Source: 67-14 sp020438345 | Lineage (GTDB): Bacteria > Actinomycetota > Thermoleophilia > Solirubrobacterales > 70-9 | Assembly: GCA_937872475.1 (NCBI GenBank) | Contig: CALMSY010000016.1 | Coordinates: 1 to 8,243, forward strand | Direction: 5' to 3' | DNA: 8,243 bases | Shown: piece by piece, positions 1 through 5,320 of the stretch | Numbering within the stretch: position 1 is the stretch's first letter | Layout: the number at the start of each line of letters is the position of its first letter | Position numbers and translations under genes: made by a program | Notes under the pieces: model-generated | Databases searched by the model: none | The model's input: only the letters and a program-made list of their open reading frames with translations | Told to the model about the DNA's origin: nothing

Positions 1-47
1 GGGTCCGGGCCGAGCGGGGCACGGGGTGGGTCCGATTCGTTCTCAGG

Positions 48-99
48 GGCCGATGCTGACCGGCCGGTGCTGAGGGGTTTGCCGAGGGGCCGGTGCTGA
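48..99. repeat. Three short direct repeats in the ahcY 3' flank
   Basis: The 12-base word GGCCGRTGCTGA occurs three times, at 48-59, 62-73 and 88-99, with one A/G difference in the first copy. A longer version of 17 bases is shared by 46-62 and 86-102 with one mismatch. The third copy forms the tip of the hairpin at 82-111. Nothing coding was seen in positions 1-117. The repeats may be a local duplication of terminator sequence; their function is unknown. Confidence 0.6.
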
Positions 100-111
100 C
101 CGACCCCTCGG
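82..111 (-). terminator. Hairpin terminator-like structure after ahcY
   Basis: CCGAGGGG (82-89) pairs with CCCCTCGG (104-111). After a single C/A mismatch, CGGT (91-94) pairs with ACCG (99-102) around a four-base GCTG loop, giving 12 pairs in 30 bases. It begins 7 bases past the ahcY stop codon in the direction of ahcY transcription. There is no real U-run after it, only a short CAAACCCC stretch. It is therefore either a GC-rich terminator of the U-poor kind common in actinobacteria or a 3'-end stabilising hairpin. Confidence 0.55.
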
Positions 112-117
112 TCGCTG

Positions 118-1587
118 CTAGTACCGGTAGTGCTCGGGCTTGTATGGACCGTCTACCTCTACCCCGATGTAGGCAGCCTGGTCCGGCGTGAGCCTGGTCA
201 GATCCGCTCCAACCGCATCCAGGTGGAGGCGGGCGACCTTCTCGTCGAGATGCTTGGGCAGCACGAAAACACCAAGCTCATAGTCGCCGGCCTTCGCGTA
301 GAGCTCGATCTGCGCGATCACCTGATTGGTGAACGAGTTCGACATCACGAAGCTCGGATGTCCGGTCGCATTACCGAGGTTGAGCAACCGGCCTTCAGAG
401 AGAACGATGATCGAGTGGCCGTCAGAGAAACGGTATTCATGAACCTGCGGCTTGATCTCGATCTTCTCGATGCCGGGGATTGCCTCAAGCCCGACCATGT
501 CGATCTCGTTGTCGAAATGGCCGATGTTGCCGACTATCGCCTGATGCTTCATCTTCGACATGTCATCCGAAGTGATGATGTCCTTGTTGCCTGTAGTGGT
601 GATGAAAATGTCAGCCGTACCGACCACATCCTCAAGGCGCCGGACCTCGTAACCCTGCATCGACGCCTGGAGCGCGCAGATCGGATCGATCTCGGTGACG
701 ATCACCCTCGCACCCTGCCCACGAAGTGACTCGGCACAGCCCTTCCCGACGTCGCCGAAACCGCAAATCACTGCGGCCTTGCCGGCGATCATCACGTCGG
801 TTGCGCGATTGATGCCATCGATCAGCGAGTGGCGGCAGCCGTAAAGGTTGTCGAATTTCGACTTGGTAACCGAGTCGTTGACGTTGATTGCGGGGAAGAG
901 CAGCTCGCCCTTCTCCATCATCTCGTAGAGACGGTGAACGCCTGTGGTGGTCTCTTCCGTCACACCCTTGATGCCCTTGGCGATCTGCGTCCACTTCCCG
1001 GAATCAGCGGCCAGTGAATCCTTCAGGGTCTGCAGGACGATCCGAAACTCCTCGGAGTCGGCACTTGCCGGGTCCGGAACGGCGCCCGCCTTCTCGAACT
1101 CGACTCCCTTGTGGATAAGCAGCGTAGCGTCGCCACCATCGTCGAGCAGCATGTTCGGACCGATCGAACCGTCAGCACCGGCCTCGGGCCAGGTGAGCGC
1201 CTGCTCCGTGCACCACCAGTACTCCTCGAGGGTCTCGCCCTTCCAGGCATAGACCGGGATCCCCTGCGGATCTTCGGGCGTTCCATTCGGGCCGACCGCG
1301 ATCGCTGCTGCCGCGTGATCCTGGGTTGAAAAAATATTGCAGCTCGCCCAGCGAACATCGGCGCCGAGTTCGACCAGGGTTTCGATCAACACCGCAGTCT
1401 GGATGGTCATATGAAGTGATCCGGTAATCCGGGCTCCCGCCAGCGGCTGCGAATCCGCGAACTCGCGTCGGGTCGCCATCAGACCAGGCATTTCATGTTC
1501 GGCCAGACGGATTTCCTTGCGGCCATAATCGGCGAGGGCGAGGTCGGCGACCTTGAAATCCCGGGTTGCTGTGGCGGTATTACTCAT
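118..1587 (-). CDS. ahcY: Adenosylhomocysteinase (S-adenosyl-L-homocysteine hydrolase)
   Basis: This cytoplasmic, NAD-dependent enzyme reversibly splits S-adenosylhomocysteine into adenosine and homocysteine, relieving product inhibition of methyltransferases and feeding the methionine cycle. The 489-residue product has the first family signature at about 83-97 (CNIFSTQDHAAAAI) and the Rossmann glycine motif GFGDVGKG at 276-283. By alignment from memory to the rat enzyme, the active-site residues are all present: H59, D150, E212, K242, D246, N247, C251 and H357. It ends in the conserved KPEHYRY, so it is complete. It carries the extra ~40-residue segment around 150-190 seen in mycobacterial-type enzymes, which explains a length near 490 rather than 430. 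The ATG at 1587 is preceded by GAAGGAG. The gene stands alone and diverges from the hydroxylase across 56 bases. No truncation or missing residue was seen. The identification is very secure. Confidence 0.98.
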   Translation of the reverse strand: MSNTATATRDFKVADLALADYGRKEIRLAEHEMPGLMATRREFADSQPLAGARITGSLHMTIQTAVLIETLVELGADVRWASCNIFSTQDHAAAAIAVGPNGTPEDPQGIPVYAWKGETLEEYWWCTEQALTWPEAGADGSIGPNMLLDDGGDATLLIHKGVEFEKAGAVPDPASADSEEFRIVLQTLKDSLAADSGKWTQIAKGIKGVTEETTTGVHRLYEMMEKGELLFPAINVNDSVTKSKFDNLYGCRHSLIDGINRATDVMIAGKAAVICGFGDVGKGCAESLRGQGARVIVTEIDPICALQASMQGYEVRRLEDVVGTADIFITTTGNKDIITSDDMSKMKHQAIVGNIGHFDNEIDMVGLEAIPGIEKIEIKPQVHEYRFSDGHSIIVLSEGRLLNLGNATGHPSFVMSNSFTNQVIAQIELYAKAGDYELGVFVLPKHLDEKVARLHLDAVGADLTRLTPDQAAYIGVEVDGPYKPEHYRY

Positions 1588-1600
1588 AGTGACTGCGTTT

Positions 1601-1607
1601 CTCCTTC
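1601..1607 (-). promoter_or_regulatory. ahcY ribosome binding site, long spacing
   Basis: Read on the minus strand this is GAAGGAG, a good match to the anti-Shine-Dalgarno complement. It lies 13 bases before the ATG at 1587, longer than the usual 5-10. There is no closer in-frame start codon that would suit it better, and the protein aligns well from this ATG, so the start is kept. Confidence 0.6.
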
Positions 1608-1623
1608 GGTACGGGGACCGATC

Positions 1624-1629
1624 ACGCTA
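1624..1629 (-). promoter_or_regulatory. Possible ahcY -10 element (TAGCGT)
   Basis: On the minus strand TAGCGT fits the loose actinobacterial -10 pattern TANNNT and lies 36 bases upstream of the ahcY start, leaving room for a short leader with the ribosome binding site. The same hexamer stands 7 bases before the dehydrogenase start (6285-6290). No convincing -35 was found. It overlaps the opposing candidate -10 at 1628-1633, so the two promoters may compete. Pattern match only. Confidence 0.3.
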
Positions 1630-1633
1630 CCAT
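1628..1633 (+). promoter_or_regulatory. Possible -10 element (TACCAT) for a leaderless hydroxylase mRNA
   Basis: TACCAT fits TANNNT and ends 10 bases before the ATG at 1644, the distance at which transcription would begin at or next to the start codon. A TTCGGT at 1605-1610 sits at 17-base spacing but is a poor -35 match. There is no Shine-Dalgarno sequence before this ATG, which agrees with leaderless translation. Inference from spacing and motif. Confidence 0.3.
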
Positions 1634-1643
1634 TCCATGCGGT

Positions 1644-2282
1644 ATGGGATCGTCAGAACGCACCGAACGACTCGCCGCATCACCCGACCTTTTCGAGAAC
1701 CGTTTCCTCAATTTCTTCTCGAGAGTCCATCCGGTCGTGCCGATTTTGATTTTTGGCCCGATCATCGCTTTTCTGATCTGGCTGGGTGTCGATCGCGGAC
1801 TTTCCGTCCTCTCGACAATCGGACTTTTCGTGGGCGGGCTGGCTTTCTGGACCCTCTCCGAATACTGGCTTCACCGGCTGCTCTTCCACTGGACCCCGAA
1901 GTTCAAGGGCGGCGACAAGATCAATTTCATCATTCACGGCGTCCATCACGACCACCCGAATGACAAAATGCGCCTGGTGATGCCGCCGGCGGCGAGTCTC
2001 CCGCTGGCCCTGATCTTCTATGCGGCGTTCATGCTGATTCTTGGCTCCCCGCATGGCTTTGTGGCTTTCGCGGGTTTCCTGACCGGGTATCTCGCCTACG
2101 ACTACACGCACTACTACCTGCATCACTTCGCACCGAAGTCAAAGGTCGGCAAGAGTGTCCGTGAGCACCACATGCGCCACCACTTTCAGGACCACCACTT
2201 CGGCTACGGTGTGTCAACCCCGTTCTGGGATTACATCTTCCGCACCGTCCCCCGGTCACGTAAAGCCGATCGCGACTCCTGA
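1644..2282 (+). CDS. Membrane fatty acid hydroxylase, FA2H/sterol desaturase superfamily
   Basis: The 212-residue integral-membrane protein belongs to the di-iron fatty acid hydroxylase superfamily. It shows the expected histidine clusters: HRLLFH at 77-82, HGVHHDH at 98-104, THYYLHH at 155-161, and HHMRHH at 175-180 followed by HH at 184-185. Hydrophobic segments lie at about 31-48, 54-72, 117-134 and 137-153. The order and the phrases EYWLHR, HHDHPND and DYTHY resemble the catalytic domain of fatty acid 2-hydroxylase (Scs7/FA2H), so 2-hydroxylation of a fatty acyl or sphingolipid chain is a plausible reaction. The real substrate cannot be told from sequence. The cytochrome b5 domain of the eukaryotic enzymes is absent, so electrons must come from another protein. 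The ATG at 1644 has no Shine-Dalgarno sequence but gives the expected N-terminus. It is divergent from ahcY and followed by about 400 non-coding bases, so it is probably monocistronic. Confidence 0.85.
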   Translation: MGSSERTERLAASPDLFENRFLNFFSRVHPVVPILIFGPIIAFLIWLGVDRGLSVLSTIGLFVGGLAFWTLSEYWLHRLLFHWTPKFKGGDKINFIIHGVHHDHPNDKMRLVMPPAASLPLALIFYAAFMLILGSPHGFVAFAGFLTGYLAYDYTHYYLHHFAPKSKVGKSVREHHMRHHFQDHHFGYGVSTPFWDYIFRTVPRSRKADRDS

Positions 2283-2349
2283 GTCCGCGACTGGTCACGG
2301 AGAGGCCTCAGTTTCAGCAATCCGGGCTGTCCGCGGGAATTGCGTGGAC

Positions 2350-2487
2350 ACTCCCCGCGGGGGGTTTCCCAGCGGTACTTCCGGCGGGCAGGACCTCCCG
2401 GCGACAGTCCCGGCGAGGGCGGCCTTTCCGGTGAAACTCCCGTCGAATATTCGCGCTTTCAAGCGAAACTTTCGCTGTTTTGCCGGG
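2350..2487 (+). repeat. Degenerate ~30-base tandem repeats, about five units
   Basis: Units beginning with an ACTYCC-like word start at 2350, 2377, 2406, 2436 and 2468, giving lengths of 27, 29, 30 and 32 bases and a partial last unit. Within units the word TCCSGYSG often recurs at mid-unit (for example 2394-2404 and 2424-2434). Identity between units is modest and falls off at both ends, so this may be an old duplication or a set of weak binding sites. It lies upstream of the candidate promoter of the surface protein gene. Confidence 0.4.
2462..2476. promoter_or_regulatory. 15-base palindrome AGCGAAACTTTCGCT, candidate operator
   Basis: AGCGAAA and TTTCGCT are exact reverse complements around a central C. 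The site lies about 22 bases upstream of a possible -10 at 2499-2504, a position suited to a transcription factor overlapping the promoter. An overlapping inverted repeat, CGCTT (2454-2458) with AAGCG (2461-2465), could form the alternative stem. It could also act as a short hairpin followed by GTTTT, a weak terminator for the hydroxylase. Neither role is proved. Confidence 0.4.
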
Positions 2488-2498
2488 TTATTGAGCCG

Positions 2499-2504
2499 TA
2501 CAGT
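2499..2504 (+). promoter_or_regulatory. Possible -10 element (TACAGT) of the surface protein gene
   Basis: TACAGT fits TANNNT and would give a leader of roughly 170 bases before the ATG at 2682. No good -35 at 16-18 base spacing was found, so activator dependence or a different promoter is possible. Weak evidence. Confidence 0.2.
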
Positions 2505-2668
2505 TCATAGCCAGTTCTGACCGGCATCTTCGATCCTCAACGGATCGGCCTTGCCTACGGTGGAAGACAGGGGGTCCGAAGCCGTCGCATGTCAGCCTCA
2601 AGGTTGCTGCGTTGCCGTTTCAGATCAGGGTCGTCGGGAGCGGCTCTGGTTCGGCGAATCAACAACGC

Positions 2669-2673
2669 AAGGA
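2669..2673 (+). promoter_or_regulatory. Ribosome binding site deciding the start at 2682
   Basis: AAGGA lies 8 bases before ATG 2682, which begins a textbook signal peptide. The in-frame ATG at 2589 would add 31 arginine-rich residues ahead of the signal peptide and has no such site, so 2682 is preferred. Confidence 0.75.
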
Positions 2674-2681
2674 ACCATCTC

Positions 2682-5252
2682 ATGACCCTCCGTACTGCCC
2701 CTGCCGTCAAGGCAGCTGTTTTCACCGCCACAATGGCCCTGATCGCGTTCATGGCCACAGTGGCCGCTCTCGTGTTGACACCAGCAGCAGGCGCAACGTC
2801 TCCCGCGACCAACTGCGCCCTGAATCCGCTTGGTGCCGCTTCGGGTTACACCGAGTTCATCCGGACCACTGGTTCACGCGGCGCGGAATCTGAAGGAGCG
2901 ATCGCCTATGGAGGCGACCTCACCGCTTCCGGAATGACGGTCGGCACGCATTTGTCTGATCCCCCATACGGAAAGACCTACCCGACCCTTGTCGTGAACG
3001 GAGCGTCGCAGTCGTTCAACCTGCAGCAGGGCAGCGCCTGGACTCCGGGCCTTACCGGGTCGATCAATTACAACGGTGGTGGTTCACAGCTCGCTTCGGC
3101 CCCGATCAACTTCCCGACTGCGTTCAACTACCTGACCGGCAAGTCAGCCGACTGGGCGACCGCAACTCCGACCGGGTCATCCCAGGTGATCAACACCGGC
3201 AACATGCCGAATCCGGCCGGCATCGCCCTGGGCGGCAACGCGCTCTACCTGAAGGGCACCGACTCCACCCTGAACGTCTTCTCTGTCACCCCGGCAATGT
3301 TGAGTGGCAACGTCGCGGTACTGATCGAGGTTCCTGTCGGAGCGACGGCATTGATCAATGTTTCAGGCACCAGCGTCCAGATCGACGGCAACATGTACTT
3401 CCGTCAGGGAATCGGCGGCACCTGGACCCAGGCCCAGGATTCGGCGGCAGCCACCCAGAACCAGAAGACCCTCTGGAACTTCAGCGAAGCGACATACGTC
3501 AAGTTGAACTCCGGTTCGGCGTTCGCCGGCACGATTCTCGCCCCGAAGTCGAAGGTCGCCGTCGGCAACATCGGCCACAGCATCGGACAGGTCATTGCCA
3601 AGAGCTTCCAGTCCGACCGCGAGACTCACCATGCGCTGTTCAGCGGCTGCCTGCCGGATACGACTGTCGGCCCGACCGGTCCAACCGGCCCGACCGGTCC
3701 GACTTCCCCTACCGGCCCGACCGGCCCGACTTCCCCCACCGGCCCGACCGGTCCGACCGATCCCGGCAAGCCCAAACTCCTGTTCAGCAAGTTCGCTGAC
3801 CAGTACGAGGTCGTCGAGGGTGGCCACGTGACATTCAAACTCTCGATCAAGAACCAGGGCACAGCAAGTTCCAGCGATGTAGTGATCACCGATGATGTCC
3901 CGGCCGGACTCGCGATCATCGAAGTGGATTCGCCCTGCACCGTGAGCGGCCAGAGTGTCACCTGTGTCGCCGGCACTGTCGCCCCCGGCCAAACGATGAC
4001 TTACAAGGTCAAGGTCAAAACAACCCTGCCATCCGCAGGTGTCAGCACTCAAAACGAACAGCTGACCATCTACAAGGTCGAGAAGCAGATCTCGATGCAG
4101 CCAGGCAACACCGTCAACGAGTCGATCGCCTGCAATCCGGGTGACATCATCTCCGACGCTGCGGTCCGGATCGATCACATCGACCAGGGCACCGGCGATG
4201 CCAACGACATCGAAATTCACAGGCTCGAGTCCGATACCAGCGGCAGCTACCAGACCAGGGTGACCAACCATGCGAATGGCCAGGCCCAGCTCAAGTTGTT
4301 CGCTGTCTGCCTGCCGGGCAAGACCACGGACGGTCGCAGCCTCACGGTCAGTCCGCCCGTCAACCAGACGGTCGTCCTGAACCCCGGCATCCATGACATC
4401 AGCCTGAACTGCCCGGCTGGCTCAACCCCGGTCGCCCCCGGCATTGATATTTCCGGTGGCCGTGCCCTGATTCTGGCCAACGCACCGGTCGGCGAGACCG
4501 GCCGCAAACTGACGCTGAAGATCAGCGGTGGCAGCACCACGGTCAAGGCCAGCATTCGCTGCCTGTCAAACAAGACGAGCGAGCTGAACGGAGCCAGTTC
4601 CTGGCTGCACTTCAACACGATCACCAAGCCGATCCAGGTTGGCGCGGGCGAGAAGGCCACTGAATCACTTATCTGTGGCGAAAACGGCAAAGGAATAGTC
4701 GGCGGGTGGGAATTCGACGACGGTCTGGTGCCGCTGGGTAACGACCCGCAGCCGAAGAGCCGTGTGTTCTATGTCTGGAACGCGACCTCGCATCCCCTGA
4801 CCGGCAAGCTTTATCTGCTGTGTCTGGAGGCCCGAACCGACAGCTCGGCCACGGTAAACGAGCACACCTACGTCAACAAGGCCACGGTCAGCACGTCCAC
4901 GACCCAGGGCCCGGGCGCCGTCCTCAGTGACAGCGCGTCGATCAAGGTGACCAGGGCCACGGCTGCCCCGGCCCCCTCGATCTACAGCGCCAGAATCACC
5001 GGACGCAGCCTGCTGGTCGGACTTCGGTCAGCAACCCGTTCCGGCCAGGTCAAGGTGAACCTCCCCGGCAGAAGCAGGGCGATCGGCAAGGGCCGGTTCC
5101 ACCTGAGCAAGGCCGGCAAGGGCATGGTCCGCGTGAAGATTGCCCGCAAGGCAGCGCGCACACTTCGCAAGGGGAAGATCAAGCGGGTGAAGGTCAAGGT
5201 CACATCGGCCAATGGCAAGTCCCGCGTGAAGACGATTCGCATCAAGCGCTAG
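2682..5252 (+). CDS. Secreted choice-of-anchor A / DUF11 surface protein with a triplicated Cys module
   Basis: The 856-residue product appears to be exported. Residues 1-38 form a signal peptide with a hydrophobic core at 11-32 and an AGA cleavage motif at 36-38. Residues about 45-323 match the choice-of-anchor A family, including the late features LWNFSEAT (264-271), GTILAPKS (283-290) and GQVIAKS (302-308). Residues 330-359 are ten GPT/SPT triplets. A DUF11 beta-sandwich begins at about 364 (VVEGG, SIKNQG, ITDDVPAGL, APGQTMTYKV) and its last strands (TYVNKATV, DSASIKV) come only at 729-756. Between them lie three diverged copies of a ~72-83 residue module, each with two cysteines. The last ~90 residues are strongly basic and valine-rich, as in many Thermoleophilia extracellular proteins. 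There is no LPXTG motif or C-terminal membrane helix. The function is unknown; a structural or adhesive cell-surface role is inferred. It has its own leader and a convergent terminator. Confidence 0.85.
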   Translation: MTLRTAPAVKAAVFTATMALIAFMATVAALVLTPAAGATSPATNCALNPLGAASGYTEFIRTTGSRGAESEGAIAYGGDLTASGMTVGTHLSDPPYGKTYPTLVVNGASQSFNLQQGSAWTPGLTGSINYNGGGSQLASAPINFPTAFNYLTGKSADWATATPTGSSQVINTGNMPNPAGIALGGNALYLKGTDSTLNVFSVTPAMLSGNVAVLIEVPVGATALINVSGTSVQIDGNMYFRQGIGGTWTQAQDSAAATQNQKTLWNFSEATYVKLNSGSAFAGTILAPKSKVAVGNIGHSIGQVIAKSFQSDRETHHALFSGCLPDTTVGPTGPTGPTGPTSPTGPTGPTSPTGPTGPTDPGKPKLLFSKFADQYEVVEGGHVTFKLSIKNQGTASSSDVVITDDVPAGLAIIEVDSPCTVSGQSVTCVAGTVAPGQTMTYKVKVKTTLPSAGVSTQNEQLTIYKVEKQISMQPGNTVNESIACNPGDIISDAAVRIDHIDQGTGDANDIEIHRLESDTSGSYQTRVTNHANGQAQLKLFAVCLPGKTTDGRSLTVSPPVNQTVVLNPGIHDISLNCPAGSTPVAPGIDISGGRALILANAPVGETGRKLTLKISGGSTTVKASIRCLSNKTSELNGASSWLHFNTITKPIQVGAGEKATESLICGENGKGIVGGWEFDDGLVPLGNDPQPKSRVFYVWNATSHPLTGKLYLLCLEARTDSSATVNEHTYVNKATVSTSTTQGPGAVLSDSASIKVTRATAAPAPSIYSARITGRSLLVGLRSATRSGQVKVNLPGRSRAIGKGRFHLSKAGKGMVRVKIARKAARTLRKGKIKRVKVKVTSANGKSRVKTIRIKR
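3669..3758 (+). repeat. Gly/Ser-Pro-Thr triplet repeat inside the surface protein gene
   Basis: Ten codon triplets read (GPT)4 SPT (GPT)2 SPT (GPT)2, residues 330-359. The last 18 residues form two copies of the nine-residue unit SPT-GPT-GPT, a 27-base near-perfect tandem repeat. Serine instead of glycine at every third triplet would interrupt a collagen triple helix, so the segment may be an extended, possibly glycosylated linker. Such tracts change length easily by slippage. Confidence 0.85.
4077..4838 (+). repeat. Three diverged ~72-83 residue protein modules inserted in DUF11
   Basis: The three copies span residues 466-548 (4077-4325), 560-632 (4359-4577) and 648-719 (4623-4838). Each opens with a [PA]G turn, then S[IL]xC (C484, C577, C665) and a glycine two or three residues on. 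Each closes with CL plus a basic residue and Thr: AVCLPGKT (C543), IRCLSNKT (C627) and LLCLEART (C714). Cysteine spacing is 59, 50 and 49 residues, and a disulfide within each module is likely in an exported protein. The family is not recognised. Confidence 0.6.
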
Positions 5253-5318
5253 CGGGCGAGGCGCCCGCCTGAAAAGTCAGGAAGGGCTTCGGTCCCGGCG
5301 ACGGCCGGGGCCCTTTCT
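5252..5318. terminator. Bidirectional terminator between convergent genes
   Basis: Three hairpins fill the gap between the two stop codons. GCGGGC (5252-5257) pairs with GCCCGC (5263-5268). CCTGA (5268-5272) pairs with TCAGG (5277-5281) around AAAG. The strongest is AAGGGC (5282-5287) with GCCCTT (5310-5315), extended by flanking pairs to 5279-5318 and capped by an inner CCCGGC/GCCGGG stem (5294-5299 with 5304-5309) across a six-base bulge. TTTCT follows on the plus strand. Transcription from the minus strand meets CTTTTC just after the stem. The placement serves both genes. Confidence 0.7.
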
Positions 5319-5320
5319 GG

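Larger units (their letters stand above)
2283..2681 (+). other. Non-coding intergenic region, 399 bases, with repeats and hairpins
   Basis: No convincing gene was found. One plus-strand frame stays open to 2520, but it only continues an out-of-frame shadow of the hydroxylase gene and has low-quality codons. The region holds a block of degenerate ~30-base repeats (2350-2487), a 15-base palindrome (2462-2476), a possible -10 (2499-2504), and a perfect six-pair hairpin with CGATCC at 2531-2536 and GGATCG at 2542-2547. The last 180 bases would be a long leader of the surface protein gene. No known riboswitch class was recognised. Confidence 0.6.

Noticed and set aside
130..729. 199-residue plus-strand open frame opposite ahcY
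   Set aside because: It is the antisense of a strongly conserved gene, and its composition is a mirror of the ahcY codons.
1588..1643. SAH or SAM riboswitch before ahcY
   Set aside because: Only 56 bases separate the divergent genes and no riboswitch core was seen.
2155..2520. 121-residue plus-strand open frame running from the hydroxylase gene into the intergenic region
   Set aside because: It starts out of frame inside a real gene, has no ribosome binding site, and its peptide has no domain-like character. The repeats there are better described as DNA repeats.
2589..2681. Upstream ATG extending the surface protein by 31 residues
   Set aside because: The extension would put an arginine-rich stretch before the signal peptide and lacks a ribosome binding site, whereas ATG 2682 has AAGGA at 8 bases.
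2505..2681. Cyclic-di-GMP or cyclic-di-AMP riboswitch in the surface protein leader
   Set aside because: The leader is long enough and has a hairpin at 2531-2547, but the conserved cores of these classes were not found by eye.
3669..3758. CRISPR-like array
   Set aside because: The regular repeats are in-frame Gly/Ser-Pro-Thr codons without unique spacers.
3626..3976. Minus-strand frame with GPV collagen-like repeats
   Set aside because: Reading GGCCCGACC backwards in a shifted frame gives Val-Gly-Pro, so the second collagen-like peptide is a codon-symmetry artefact. The plus-strand gene has the signal peptide and domains.
3363..4394. 343-residue minus-strand open frame opposite the surface protein
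   Set aside because: It is an antisense shadow caused by GC-ending codons on the plus strand, and its sequence looks like random Asp/Arg/Gly-rich peptide.
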